From DASVWZ01 sp963708575 (GTDB lineage: Bacteria; Acidobacteriota; Terriglobia; Terriglobales; Acidobacteriaceae), in the NCBI GenBank assembly GCA_963708575.1, contig CAVPTB010000006.1:124001-188000 (forward strand): DNA of 64,000 bases, given 5' to 3'. Position numbers and translations under genes: made by a program. Each line of letters begins with the position of its first letter. The stretch's first letter is position 1. This document shows, piece after piece, positions 1 to 9,041 of the stretch. The notes under the pieces were generated by a model. It saw only the letters and a list, made by a program, of their open reading frames with translations, was not told where the DNA came from and did not search any database.

Positions 1-258
1 GAATACTTTTTCCTCTAAGATTCTTCCGGCGAAGAGTTTGTCCGATACCCGCAAAAGGAATGGAAGTCCGAGTTCACGCCGAATAGTTCGGCGAAAGCGT
101 ACCGCGACCTTGCGGAGTTCGGCCGTGTACCATCCGCGCGATTTGACTTCTTCTTTAAAGAACCATTGAACTTCGGCGGAGTGCGGAGCGGAGCCTCCAT
201 CTTTTAGAACACGTTTAATGTGGGCCGCGATGTAGGCGGGAGTTGCTTTTGTCGGCAT
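1..258 (-). CDS. AlkD-like DNA alkylation repair protein (partial, runs off the left edge)
   Basis: The minus strand is open from an ATG at 258 to the first base of the window, giving 86 N-terminal residues with no stop. The peptide has an amphipathic helix start (MPTKATPAYIAAHIKRVL), then VKSRGWYTAELRKVA and LLRVSDKLFAGRILEEK. This resembles the N-terminal HEAT-like repeats of the AlkD family, which removes alkylated bases such as N7-methylguanine and 3-methyladenine. The catalytic Trp/Asp region would lie outside the window. No clear Shine-Dalgarno precedes the ATG. It lies about 90 bases downstream of the POT transporter on the same strand, so co-transcription is possible. Family assignment is from recognition of the N-terminal motif only. 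Confidence 0.7.
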   Translation of the reverse strand, partial: MPTKATPAYIAAHIKRVLKDGGSAPHSAEVQWFFKEEVKSRGWYTAELRKVAVRFRRTIRRELGLPFLLRVSDKLFAGRILEEKVF

Positions 259-348
259 AGGTGCAAATGCGCGAGATCAGGCGGCGCAAGAATACCGTAT
301 TTGCGAATTCTTTGCGGTGACGACGATGCGAAAACGTTGGCTAGACTA

Positions 349-1746
349 TCAAGCGGGCTCCGCATCGTCGCTGCGGACGACCCTGTCGTAGATCCACAGC
401 AGACCGGCGGTCGCCAGTCCGGTAGCCGTGACCACAAACCAGATTCGCGCCGGTTGGTGTTCCACCTCGCCGAAGTGATGCATGAGTGTGCCCCCGTACC
501 AACCGCCGATAAGAGATCCGATACCGATGGGCAGAAACGCAAAGCCCATGTAAGTGCCTTGCTGCCCAGGCGGCGCGAGCCGGGAAATATATTCGTAGTA
601 GCGTGGCGATTGGATGATTTCGCCCATGGCCAGGACGAATAACGAGAGAACGGCAGCCCAAATCGTGGGGCGGAAGGCCAGCACCAGCCAGGAGAGCGAG
701 GTGATCACAGTGCCAAGAATGACCGCTCGAAATGCCGGAATTTTGCGAGTCAGAAGATTGATTGCGACAGTAAGGCAGATGACCGAGAGACCGTCAGTGA
801 CGAGGATGATTTCGACGTCAGCCTTCGAGTTGATGTAGCCATGGATGTAGCCGGGCAAGATGATGTATTGCTGCCAGAACACGATCCAGTATCCGGTGAA
901 AAGCACCAGGAACCACATGAAGCGGCTGAGTCCGGCAAGCACGAGGGCAAGGAATGCGACCCAGACCCACCATGGCACGCTGAAGGTCGGATGAACCCAG
1001 AGAGCAATGCGCAGCAACAACGCGACCAGCAGGACCGGCAGAACCAGCCGGTAATTTCCGAGAACGACACAGAAGTTTCGAGCGACTTCCGCCAGTGATG
1101 GGGGAGGCGAGTCTCCAGGCTGGCGGGGCTCGCGGAAGAAAAGGATGACGATGAGGAAGGCAGCAAACACGCTGAATGCGGCAACCCGATAGACGTTCTC
1201 CACCCCTAAATGGCGATGAGCCCAGGAAGCGAACAATGGACCCAGGGCGCCGCCCACGTTCACCATGGTGTAGTAAATCGAATATCCGATGGAGCGAACG
1301 TTCTCTTTCGACGCGCGGGCCGTAGTACCGACTACGCACGGCTTCACCAGCGAAATACCGAGCGCAGGCAGAATCAGAATGAACCCAACGAATAATCCGA
1401 GCGGTACAGCATTGCGCACTGGAGCGAGCCAGGAAGCACCGATGGACCCGATCAGAAAATAAGCGACCGACAAAATCAGATACGCAATCGACAGGGCGCG
1501 ACGGAAACCGAGACGGTCGGCGGCGGCGCCACCGAAAATGGCGAGAAACCAAACCATTCCGCCGAAGATGCCGGTGAGGGTTCCAGTCTGCTCGGTGGAG
1601 AAATTCAACCGCTCCTGCAGGTACAAGGCGAGCGAGGCAAAAGCTCCATAGTAGGAGAGACGCTCGAAAATCTCGGTAAGATTGGCAATCCAAAACGGAG
1701 TTTCGAACCCTGTGCGAATTTCCTGAAAGCGTTCAGAAAAGGTCAA
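349..1746 (-). CDS. POT-family (proton-dependent oligopeptide) MFS transporter
   Basis: A 465-residue polytopic inner-membrane protein with about 12-14 hydrophobic segments. The first helix carries the POT proton-coupling signature ExxER followed by YYG (TEIFERLSYYG, about residues 24-34). GGAAADRLGFRRAL near residue 75 and YTMVNVGGALGP near residue 160 match the two PTR2 family motifs. Members import di- and tripeptides, and sometimes other small solutes, with protons. The TTG start is chosen because AGGAG lies six bases upstream. The last residues are hydrophilic. Together with the OPT transporter at 4232-6289 it gives this locus two peptide-uptake systems. The POT fold is well supported; the substrate is inferred. 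Confidence 0.85.
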   Translation of the reverse strand: MTFSERFQEIRTGFETPFWIANLTEIFERLSYYGAFASLALYLQERLNFSTEQTGTLTGIFGGMVWFLAIFGGAAADRLGFRRALSIAYLILSVAYFLIGSIGASWLAPVRNAVPLGLFVGFILILPALGISLVKPCVVGTTARASKENVRSIGYSIYYTMVNVGGALGPLFASWAHRHLGVENVYRVAAFSVFAAFLIVILFFREPRQPGDSPPPSLAEVARNFCVVLGNYRLVLPVLLVALLLRIALWVHPTFSVPWWVWVAFLALVLAGLSRFMWFLVLFTGYWIVFWQQYIILPGYIHGYINSKADVEIILVTDGLSVICLTVAINLLTRKIPAFRAVILGTVITSLSWLVLAFRPTIWAAVLSLFVLAMGEIIQSPRYYEYISRLAPPGQQGTYMGFAFLPIGIGSLIGGWYGGTLMHHFGEVEHQPARIWFVVTATGLATAGLLWIYDRVVRSDDAEPA

Positions 1747-1795
1747 GATTGCTCCTGATATTTGCTTGTGCCGCTGGCGCCTCGGCCGGCGTTGT

Positions 1796-2083
1796 CTAAA
1801 CGCCCAGCCGCCTTCGTAACTCTTCCGCAGAAAGACCGGTTATCCGGATTACTTTACTTCTGCTTGTCTGGCCGGACGCTATGGTAACGGAGGATTTCGA
1901 AACCTTCAAAGTATTTGCAAAGAATTCAATACAGGCGTCGTTGGCGCGGCCGTCGATTGGTGGGGAGGTGAGCGAAACTTTGAGCGCATCCCCGACTTCT
2001 CCGGTAATGGCATTTGTTCTGGCGCGGGGATGTATCTTGACTGCAAAACTGACGCTGTCAGAAGTTACCTTGAGCGTGATCAT
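1796..2083 (-). CDS. DUF167 (YggU-like) family protein
   Basis: A 95-residue protein starting MITLKV, with the family core VKIHPRARTNAI and SLTSPPIDGRANDACIEF followed by the alpha/beta C-terminal half and a basic end (AEELRRRLGV). Length and motif order fit DUF167/YggU, a small conserved fold of unknown biochemical role. An upstream in-frame start at 2149 exists but would overlap the preceding esterase and adds a non-conserved leader, so the ATG at 2083 is preferred. It sits 13 bases after the esterase stop and 49 bases before the POT transporter, all on the minus strand, consistent with one transcript. Confidence 0.85.
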   Translation of the reverse strand: MITLKVTSDSVSFAVKIHPRARTNAITGEVGDALKVSLTSPPIDGRANDACIEFFANTLKVSKSSVTIASGQTSRSKVIRITGLSAEELRRRLGV

Positions 2084-2096
2084 GGGGTGGATTGAA

Positions 2097-3332
2097 TCAC
2101 TTTGGTTCGCCAAGCTTGCCGGCCGCTGCGCTCGCTTCGGCCAGCACACGCTTCAAGTGCTCCTTGTAAAGCTCCAGATTGCGGTCGCCGATGCTGGTGC
2201 CCACTTCGATTGCTTTCTGAACTCTCTCTGTAGCCAGATCAAACTTGCCGGCATTCTCATATCCCTCCCCGAGGCTGTCGTAGACGTTGGCAGACCCGGG
2301 ATAGAGTTCAACGTTGCGCTGGAATACCGCAATGGCTTCGTCCAGTTTCTTCGCACCCATCAATTGATAGCCGAGAACGTTGAGCGCATTCTCCGGCAAA
2401 GGAACCTGGAAGCCGTAGCGGGCGGATAGTTCGCGGTAATGCTTTTCTAAACCGCTAAATCCACCCACCGGCATTCCGTCTTTAGGATCTCGCGGCATCT
2501 GCCAGTCGGCAAAGACGGTGCGTAGACCCGCATAGTGTGCACGCAGCACCGTGGATCCGTGGTCTTCATCGGGATAGAGCTCCGAGTTCCAGTGAAACCC
2601 CTTGGGCGTCTTGTTCTTGAGCGTCTTCTGCAACTCCTCGAAACTTCTGCGCATCGGGACTTGCGAGTTGTCCTCATTTCCCAGAGAAAGGAAGAGCGTC
2701 TTATTGAGTTCCGGATGGGAGGCAAAGAAATCCTGCGCCTGATGCAGGGTGCTCTGGTTATTCCACCACAGGCTCGGGCTGACGGCGATGTACGCCTGAA
2801 ACAGGTCAGGGCGTGTGATGAGAATGTGGATCGCCAGCAGACCTCCCAGCGAGTGTCCCGCGAAAACGCGGTAGGGTGCGGTGCGGTAGCGCCTGTCGAT
2901 CTCGGGCATGAGTTCGTTCTGGATGAAATCGATAAAGTGATCTCCGCCACCGCTGGTAGGGTTCGACACCTTTCCGTCAGGATCTTTCGCGTCAGAGTGG
3001 CTGGGAGTGAGGTCTCGGGTGCGATCGGTATTGGCAATGCCAACGACGATGAGCGGCGGCATTCGGTTGTTCCTGACCAGGAAATCGATGGTGCTTCCGA
3101 TCTCATTGATGTGATCCGGCCCGTCCGTGAGGTAGAGCACGGGAAGGGGCCCCTTGTCCTGGTCGTAGCTGCGCGGAGTCCGAACCCAGACCACACGGTC
3201 TTCGTTCAGAATGCTCGAGTGCACGGTCAGCTTCTGCGGTGCTGGAGGCGCCAGGTCCTGGGCGACGGAGGCAGCAGACAAGACGTAGAGGGTGACGATC
3301 AAGATTGTCAGACGGTGAGAGTTACGGTTCAT
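2097..3332 (-). CDS. Secreted Fes/esterase D-type alpha/beta hydrolase with C-terminal TPR repeats
   Basis: A 411-residue protein. Residues 1-25 form a signal peptide (hydrophobic core ILIVTLYVLSAASVA, then AQ). Residues 30-280 are a putative esterase domain of the enterochelin esterase/esterase D type: LPVLYLTDGP, VVGIANTDRTRDLTP and a nucleophile elbow GHSLGG with Ser161, then SPSLWW. The C-terminal 100 residues hold TPR-like helices (NVLGYQLMGAKKLDEAIAVF, YDSLGEGYENAGKFDLA). Relatives hydrolyse esters such as siderophores, but this architecture with TPRs is common in proteins of unknown substrate. It probably acts in the periplasm. It is followed closely by the DUF167 gene. Confidence 0.82.
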   Translation of the reverse strand: MNRNSHRLTILIVTLYVLSAASVAQDLAPPAPQKLTVHSSILNEDRVVWVRTPRSYDQDKGPLPVLYLTDGPDHINEIGSTIDFLVRNNRMPPLIVVGIANTDRTRDLTPSHSDAKDPDGKVSNPTSGGGDHFIDFIQNELMPEIDRRYRTAPYRVFAGHSLGGLLAIHILITRPDLFQAYIAVSPSLWWNNQSTLHQAQDFFASHPELNKTLFLSLGNEDNSQVPMRRSFEELQKTLKNKTPKGFHWNSELYPDEDHGSTVLRAHYAGLRTVFADWQMPRDPKDGMPVGGFSGLEKHYRELSARYGFQVPLPENALNVLGYQLMGAKKLDEAIAVFQRNVELYPGSANVYDSLGEGYENAGKFDLATERVQKAIEVGTSIGDRNLELYKEHLKRVLAEASAAAGKLGEPK

Positions 3333-3409
3333 ATAAGTACCGACGCATCTGCAGGATAGATGTTAGCGAGAGTTGCTTCTAAAGTTCGGATTTAACACCT
3401 GTCACAAAA

Positions 3410-4117
3410 TCAACCCTTCGCGCTTCTTTCTCCAAAAATCGCTGTGCCTACGCGAACGCAGGTCGAGCCTTCTTCGATCGCCACTTCGAAATCGTGGGAC
3501 ATACCCATGGAAAGAATGTCCATACGAATGTTGGGGAGTAGGCGTTGCGCAATCTCGTCGCGAATCTGGCGAAGTTTGCGAAAGTACGGACGTGCCTGTT
3601 GGGGATCTTTCGTATAGGGAGGCACGGTCATCAAGCCACGGAATTCGAGGTTCAGGAGTTCTTTTGCGCCTTCAAGGAGTTCCTCGAGTTCGGGGGAAGC
3701 GGTCGCGAGGCCGCTCTTAGCGGATTCTCCGCCGACATTGATTTCGATCAAGGCTGGAAGCTTCTTGCCGCCCTGTGCAGCGGCGGCGTCCAGTTTTTGG
3801 GCGAGGCGCAACGAGTCGATTGAGTCGATCGCGCCGAAGAGTTCGACGGCCTTGGTGGCTTTGTTGGTTTGGAGGTGTCCGATCAGGTGCCATTCGGCGT
3901 CGGGCAAATCGTGGAGTGCTTCGATCTTTCCGGCGAACTCCTGGACACGGTTTTCTCCGAAGATATTGAGTCCGGCGGCGTAAGCCTCGCGAATTCGGTC
4001 TGGAGGGTGGGTTTTGGTGACAGCGATCAACTTGATTTCTTGGGGATCTCGGTTAACGCGTTTTGCGGCGGCGCGGATCCGGTTAGTTACGCCGGTTATG
4101 TTGGTGGCGATCGACAT
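3410..4117 (-). CDS. yggS: YggS/PLPBP-family pyridoxal phosphate homeostasis protein
   Basis: A 235-residue single-domain protein with the fold of the alanine racemase N-terminal barrel. KLIAVTKTH places the PLP Schiff-base lysine at Lys35; FGENRVQEF, WHLIGHLQTNK, LIEINVGGE, GLMTVPP and LSMGMSHDFEVAIEEGST are all family hallmarks, and RVGTAIFGER ends the domain. Members bind PLP and buffer vitamin B6 and amino-acid pools rather than catalysing a known reaction. The ATG at 4117 has no clear ribosome binding site. It is separated from the OPT gene upstream by an inverted repeat (4150-4218). Confidence 0.93.
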   Translation of the reverse strand: MSIATNITGVTNRIRAAAKRVNRDPQEIKLIAVTKTHPPDRIREAYAAGLNIFGENRVQEFAGKIEALHDLPDAEWHLIGHLQTNKATKAVELFGAIDSIDSLRLAQKLDAAAAQGGKKLPALIEINVGGESAKSGLATASPELEELLEGAKELLNLEFRGLMTVPPYTKDPQQARPYFRKLRQIRDEIAQRLLPNIRMDILSMGMSHDFEVAIEEGSTCVRVGTAIFGERSAKG

Positions 4118-4149
4118 GCGGAAGAATCAAGGGCGAGAGCTTAACTATC

Positions 4150-4218
4150 AAGGACACTAAGGGAACACGAAGGAAGGTTGATCAAGTCTCCTTCGTGAGC
4201 CTTCGTGTTCCTTTGTGG
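4150..4218. repeat. Imperfect inverted repeat between the OPT gene and yggS
   Basis: A perfect 12-base inverted repeat, GGAACACGAAGG at 4162-4173 and CCTTCGTGTTCC at 4200-4211, is extended by weaker pairing on both flanks (CACTAAG versus CTTTGTG). It would form a long hairpin in RNA of either strand but lacks a U-run, so it is not a classical terminator. The motif resembles dispersed palindromes I have seen in environmental genomes, which I cannot confirm here. Confidence 0.6.
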
Positions 4219-4231
4219 TAAAGACAGTTCG

Positions 4232-6289
4232 TTACATAATGGCTGTCGGCGGAGCTGGCTCTTCTGGCCTGCCAGCGTTGGCGATCGGTACTCGAATCAT
4301 CACGAGAATCAGGACACCGAGCGCGATCAATGCTGCGATAAACGGCGCGGTCCATTTGAATAATGTGACATCGTGTCCGGTGCCTACCAGCGCGGCAATC
4401 ACGAGGCCACACAAAGCCTCTCCGGCGATTAAGCCCGACGCGGTCAAGACACCGGCGTTATCGACGCGGGCTTTCTGAGCGTCGTTGAATCCGCGACGAT
4501 CGCGTAGTTTGTCGGTCAGCCAGCGGACCAGGCCGCCGATGAAGATTGCGAACGTCGTGCCCAGCGGCAGGTACATCCCGACCGAGAACAACATAGGGCT
4601 CTTTACTTCGACCATGATCAGCGCGAATCCCATGAGGATTCCGACGACCACCAGCGGCCATGCCATATCTCCGCCGACGATGCCTTTGGCGAGCATCGCC
4701 ATCAGTCCGGCTTGAGGCGCGGGCAGCGCTGCACTGCCGAAGTGATACGCTTTATCGAGAATGGAGAGCGGGAAGAAAAGCACGAGCGACGCGACCACGA
4801 TGCCGAACATGTCTCCCAGCTGCATCTTCGCGGGCGTGCCCCCCAGAATATGACCGACCTTTAAGTCCTGCAGCATTTCGCCGGCGACGGCGGAGGAAAC
4901 GCAGACCACTGCCGCCACGCCCAGTACAGCGGCCACGCCGCCAGTTCCGGAAACGCCTAAAGCCACCATGAGCAGCGCGGCCACAACCAGCGTGCACAGG
5001 GTCAGGCCAGATACTGGATTGTTGGAGGAGCCGATCATGCCGACGAGGTTTCCGGAAACGGCGGCAAAGAAGAAACCAAGAACGATCATCACCAACGCGG
5101 CTACGATCGCGCCAGCCAAGACTTTCGAACTGCTCAAATTTCCGGCTCCGTTGATGAAGTAGTAGTAGAGACCGACCATCGCAATCAGTACGACTCCGAC
5201 TCCAGCAAATACGGCTTTGGCGTTCAAGTCGCGCTCAGTGCGGTTGGTTGCGGTGTGCGCGGCAGCGGATTTCTTGAGATCGGAGACGGCGCGCGACATG
5301 CCTGCGCCGAGTTGCTTACGCATGCGGAAGAGCGTGTATGAGGCGCCGACTAACATTCCGCCTACAGCGATGGGACGCACGATCGAGAAGTAGATGGAAG
5401 ATGCGAGTAGCGTCCAGGGGATGGTTTGTCCCGGGGGAGCGCTGGCTTGAAGATACGGGCCAAGCACAAAGGTTAAGAGTGGAACGAGCAGTCCCCATGC
5501 GAGAACGCCGCCGGCAAAGTTCAACGCGGCCAGGCGCGGACCGATGATGTAGCCCACGCCAAGATAGGCGGGGCTGACGTCTGGAGCGGTGAAGATTGAT
5601 GCGCCTCCGGTGATGGTGGTGGCGACGCTGGGATTGGTGCTGGTCCGCAGCAGTAACTTTTTCCCCAGGGCGGCGATCTTTACTGGAAAGGTGTTGCTGG
5701 GATTGAAGACGTTGATGGCACCGAGGAGATAGAGAAATCCGCCAAAGCCCATGTTGGCGAATAAAATCTTCGCGGCTTTGGAACCTTGCTGTCCGGCTTT
5801 GTGAATCTCTGAGGCGGCTACCGACTCCGGGAACGGAAGCTCGGGATCCTCGACCATTACGCGGCGAAGTAGGGTAACGAAAAGAATCCCCAGCGTTCCC
5901 CCAATGATCATCAGCGCGACTGAGTTCCAATACTTTTCTTTGGTGAGGCCTGGCCAGAGGCCGGCAATTACGAAGGCGGGAATGGTGAAGACCGCTCCTG
6001 CTGCCACTGATTCGCCAATCGATCCGACGGTTCGGGCGATATTCTCTTCGAGCAGCGAGCCTTTCATGATACGCAACAGTGCCATGCCAATGACGGCAGC
6101 TGGGTAAGTCGCTGCGATGGTCATGCCGGCACGCAGGCCGAGGTAGGCGTTGGCGGCGCCGAGAATTCCTGTCATGACCAGCCCGATGACAACGGCGCGG
6201 AGGGTGAACTCGCGCATCTCCATGGTTTCGGGAACGTAAGGTTTGAACTTCTTGGGGGCTGCCGGATTGACTGGGGTCTGGGTGCTCAT
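4232..6289 (-). CDS. OPT-family oligopeptide transporter
   Basis: A 685-residue membrane protein with about 15 hydrophobic segments. ANAYLGLRAGMTIAATYPAA near residue 45 and the later GMIGSSNNPVSG segment are characteristic of the OPT superfamily (oligopeptide/YSL type), with a long SLLEENIARTVGSIGESVAAG segment after the first helices. Members use proton symport to import peptides or metal chelates. The start at 6289 is preceded by GAGGA about eight bases upstream. No partner binding protein is nearby, as expected for this single-component family. The substrate cannot be read from sequence; peptides are the default family inference. Confidence 0.9.
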   Translation of the reverse strand: MSTQTPVNPAAPKKFKPYVPETMEMREFTLRAVVIGLVMTGILGAANAYLGLRAGMTIAATYPAAVIGMALLRIMKGSLLEENIARTVGSIGESVAAGAVFTIPAFVIAGLWPGLTKEKYWNSVALMIIGGTLGILFVTLLRRVMVEDPELPFPESVAASEIHKAGQQGSKAAKILFANMGFGGFLYLLGAINVFNPSNTFPVKIAALGKKLLLRTSTNPSVATTITGGASIFTAPDVSPAYLGVGYIIGPRLAALNFAGGVLAWGLLVPLLTFVLGPYLQASAPPGQTIPWTLLASSIYFSIVRPIAVGGMLVGASYTLFRMRKQLGAGMSRAVSDLKKSAAAHTATNRTERDLNAKAVFAGVGVVLIAMVGLYYYFINGAGNLSSSKVLAGAIVAALVMIVLGFFFAAVSGNLVGMIGSSNNPVSGLTLCTLVVAALLMVALGVSGTGGVAAVLGVAAVVCVSSAVAGEMLQDLKVGHILGGTPAKMQLGDMFGIVVASLVLFFPLSILDKAYHFGSAALPAPQAGLMAMLAKGIVGGDMAWPLVVVGILMGFALIMVEVKSPMLFSVGMYLPLGTTFAIFIGGLVRWLTDKLRDRRGFNDAQKARVDNAGVLTASGLIAGEALCGLVIAALVGTGHDVTLFKWTAPFIAALIALGVLILVMIRVPIANAGRPEEPAPPTAIM

Positions 6290-6577
6290 GAAAGGAGTCC
6301 TCGTGAGTTGGATGAGCTGTTCACTATGAATCAGTTACGACCGCGCAAGGTAGCATGCAGGTGACCTGCAACACAAGTGCCGAGTACACAGGACGGGACG
6401 AAGGACGAGTCTTGGTCGACCTCTGAACGGCAGACAATCGTCCTTCTCTGAACGTGATGCTCTTAACCGATTGCTAACTTTGCAGATTGGATTTTACGCC
6501 GATGTCAGCGAACCTGGTGTGTCGGGTTTGGGGAAACGGCCCGAGCGCCGGCATGACCAAACCGTCGCCGCTCCCAC
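6290..6577. other. Non-coding gap upstream of the OPT gene
   Basis: About 290 bases with no supportable gene. It should hold the OPT promoter on the minus strand, but I see no convincing -35/-10 pair. The left-hand gene's terminator lies at its right end. Confidence 0.5.
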
Positions 6578-6617
6578 TAGGAAACAAGAAAGGCACAGTC
6601 TTTTCGGCTGTGCCTTC
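6578..6617 (-). terminator. Rho-independent terminator of the GloVer gene
   Basis: The nine-base stem AAGGCACAG (6590-6598) pairs with CTGTGCCTT (6608-6616) around a nine-base loop. Read on the minus strand the hairpin is followed by a T-rich tract (TTCTTGTTTCC). It lies 25-60 bases past the stop of the gene ending at 6642. Confidence 0.75.
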
Positions 6618-6641
6618 TAGTGCTGCTAAGGAAGTGCTTTG

Positions 6642-7847
6642 TTACGGCGTGATCCGATAAGCAATCCCCAGATTGGATTTCCCACCCGTCTCTGCCAGTC
6701 CATACAATTTGTCCGTCGAGTCTATATAGAGATTGCCAGTGGGCTGTTCTCCGTCAGTTCCTCCCACGAAGCTGTGCAGGACGGTTTCTTGCCATTTCTT
6801 CCCGCTTTTCGCCACCTTGTACACTGCCCCGAAATTATCGGTACCTCCATTCAACGTTGTACCGTACAAATTTCCTTTGCTGTCCATGACCAAGCCGCCG
6901 TAAGGATTGTTTCCATCTCCTCCGCCACTCGTGCCGAACTCATACAGGATTTTTTCCGAATAGGTTTTCTTGCTTTTCGAGTGCACAAGTTCCCAAACCG
7001 TGCCGGTCGTGTTGGTGCCGCCGAATGATGTAGCACCGTAAATGTTGCCGGCGCTGTCGCTGATGAGATCGATCCAGTACAGCCCGGATCCGTCGCCATT
7101 CTGGTTAGTGAAGTTGTAGATCACCGTCTCGACCCAGCCTTTCTTGGTCTGGCTCAAGCGGTACACCACGCCATAACCAGCGGTACCCCCGGAGGGCGCG
7201 ACGCCGTACAAGTTGCCGGCAGCGTCCGCCATCAACCCGTCATACAGAAAGCCACCATCGGCGGGATAGTTGAAACTGTGAATTACCGTCTGTTTCCAGC
7301 CTTTGGAGGTTTTCTTCAAGCTGAAGGCTGCGCCCGCGCCGTATGCGCCTCCGTTCGCGGCGGTGCTGTACATGGTGCCATCGCTGGCGATCACCATTCC
7401 GGCCGAGGGATTGCTTCCATCCGTCTGGCCGCTGGCGCTGAAAGTGTAAAGCACTTTTTCCTTCCATCCGCTACTACCGTGCGTCAACTCATAGACAGTG
7501 CCGGTACCGTTGGTACCGCCACTCTGAGTGGTTCCATAGATGTTGCCCTTGGCATCGAAAGCCAGGCGTCCATGAGGATAGGCTCCGTCTCCGCTGGCTT
7601 GTCCTTTGAATTCGTAAAGAATCGTCTCCTTGCCCGTGGGGGTCAGCATAAATACGACGCCGTCGGAGTCGGTCCCACCCGAAGCCGTTGCTGCGTAGAG
7701 ATTGCCCTTCGCGTCGGCAGTAAAATAATTGCTCCAGGGGTCGCTCCCATCCTTGCCGCCGGCAAAGTTCCATAACACTTTTTCTGTGCTCGCCCAGGCT
7801 GCCGAGGCCAGCAATAGTAGGGTCAGTAGTGCGACGAATCGTTTCAC
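6642..7847 (-). CDS. Secreted GloVer-repeat (Gloeo/Verruco repeat) beta-propeller protein
   Basis: A 401-residue exported protein. I count seven repeats of about 50 residues, each with a DG element, an ADAKGNLYGTT-like strand and a GGTxxxGTVYEL-like strand. This is the TIGR03803 'GloVer' repeat; seven copies fit a seven-bladed propeller. The start is placed at a GTG (7847) because a perfect AGGAGG lies seven bases upstream and the first residues then form a clean signal peptide (VKRFVALLTLLLLASAAWA); an upstream in-frame start at 8042 would bury it. The molecular role of these proteins is unknown; surface or periplasmic binding is an inference. Confidence 0.85.
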   Translation of the reverse strand: MKRFVALLTLLLLASAAWASTEKVLWNFAGGKDGSDPWSNYFTADAKGNLYAATASGGTDSDGVVFMLTPTGKETILYEFKGQASGDGAYPHGRLAFDAKGNIYGTTQSGGTNGTGTVYELTHGSSGWKEKVLYTFSASGQTDGSNPSAGMVIASDGTMYSTAANGGAYGAGAAFSLKKTSKGWKQTVIHSFNYPADGGFLYDGLMADAAGNLYGVAPSGGTAGYGVVYRLSQTKKGWVETVIYNFTNQNGDGSGLYWIDLISDSAGNIYGATSFGGTNTTGTVWELVHSKSKKTYSEKILYEFGTSGGGDGNNPYGGLVMDSKGNLYGTTLNGGTDNFGAVYKVAKSGKKWQETVLHSFVGGTDGEQPTGNLYIDSTDKLYGLAETGGKSNLGIAYRITP

Positions 7848-8181
7848 AAAAAATCCTCCTGAGGGGGTTTGTCGCGCTTCAGCAGTTCTGTTTGCGGATG
7901 CCGCTGAGGGCCCACAGTCTAGCACCAGAGGGCGATCCGGGCTGCCACAAAAAACGACCGCGCGAAATTCCTGAAACGGCGCAGGGGCCAGCCGGGTAAG
8001 CCTTTTAACAAACTTCCGCTCGCGCTGAGTCGTTGCGCCCATTCCGCAAGGCGACTATACTGAACTCGATCTCCCGGACGGAGCCCCTATAGCAGCGACC
8101 GGGCGAGGGAGGACCGTCTTCAGCAGTAGCGGCATCCCAACACGACTCGATGGATCCAACGAGATCGAGACAGAAGATTCG
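7848..8181. other. Divergent intergenic region, GloVer gene / comF-like gene
   Basis: About 330 bases between two divergent genes. It carries the GloVer Shine-Dalgarno at its left edge, a candidate rightward promoter (8033-8061), and about 120 bases of leader to the comF-like start. No further gene is supported. Confidence 0.5.
8033..8061 (+). promoter_or_regulatory. Candidate sigma-70 promoter for the comF-like gene
   Basis: TTGCGC (8033-8038) and TATACT (8056-8061) are separated by 17 bases, matching the optimal spacing. The -10 matches TATAAT in five of six positions; the -35 is weaker (four of six to TTGACA). Confidence 0.5.
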
Positions 8182-9036
8182 TTGGCCTCCACGTTGGTTT
8201 CAGGGTTGAGCAGCTTTGCTGCGTCCCTCTTCAGCACGTTTTTCCCTTCCGATTGTCGTTTCTGCGGCACCCCACTCACAAACATTTCGCGGCTTCCGGT
8301 ATGCAAGGAGTGCTTGAGTCAGATCCGTCCGATTGCGGGTGGAGTCTGCTCGATTTGCGGTGAGCGAATGGTGAGTGGATTTGCGTTCTCGTCTGCGGAG
8401 GGCGAGCCGCGCTGCGGATTGTGCCAGCGAACCCTACCGCTATTCGTAAAAGCCGTAGCTTATGGGAGTTACGAAGGCGGCCTCCGTGAACTGATTCATC
8501 TCCTGAAATACGACGGAGTGCGGCCGGCCGCCAACGTTTTGGGACGCATGCTGGCTGAACCTATTTCGCGTCTGGATACGATGTTTGGGGACAGTCGAGT
8601 GGTGGTGATTCCGGTCCCACTGCACCGCAAGAAATTCAGGCAGCGCGAATTCAACCAGTCGGAGTTGATCACGCGGGTCGCGCTGAAGACGTTGCATTCT
8701 ACGAGGAGTTTTGATTTGGCGCCTGGCGTTCTCCAGCGACGGCGGGAGACGGAGTCGCAAATTGGCCTCTCACGACACCAGCGGCGGGAGAACATGCGCG
8801 GCGCATTTGGGGTGGCCGACGCGGATGCGATCAAGGAACGGACCGTCCTGCTGATCGACGATGTTTTCACCACGGGGACAACGGTTTCCGAATGTGCTCG
8901 CGTGCTGCGGCGGGCGGGCGCATCTAAGGTGTATGTGGCGACGGTTGCCCGCACTTTGAAGTTCGAGGTACAGCGTGTTGTTTTGCAGGAACCGGCTGGG
9001 GACGAAACGATGGCGTTGGCCGCCCACGGATCTTGA
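8182..9036 (+). CDS. ComF-family phosphoribosyltransferase-like protein
   Basis: About 284 residues. The N-terminal half has a double zinc-ribbon with Cys pairs (CRFCG, CKEC, CSICGE, CGLC), followed by an YGSYEGGLRELIHLLKYDG segment typical of ComF. The C-terminal half is a type I PRTase fold with VVVIPVPLHRKKFRQREFNQ and the PRPP loop LLIDDVFTTGTTV. ComF proteins are cytoplasmic and are needed for inward DNA transport in natural competence, probably with primosomal helicase partners. The start is uncertain: TTG 8182 is the most upstream start in frame, and a TTG at 8206 is possible. The gene ends overlapping the HNH reading frame. Confidence 0.87.
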   Translation: MASTLVSGLSSFAASLFSTFFPSDCRFCGTPLTNISRLPVCKECLSQIRPIAGGVCSICGERMVSGFAFSSAEGEPRCGLCQRTLPLFVKAVAYGSYEGGLRELIHLLKYDGVRPAANVLGRMLAEPISRLDTMFGDSRVVVIPVPLHRKKFRQREFNQSELITRVALKTLHSTRSFDLAPGVLQRRRETESQIGLSRHQRRENMRGAFGVADADAIKERTVLLIDDVFTTGTTVSECARVLRRAGASKVYVATVARTLKFEVQRVVLQEPAGDETMALAAHGS

Positions 9037-9041
9037 GAACT

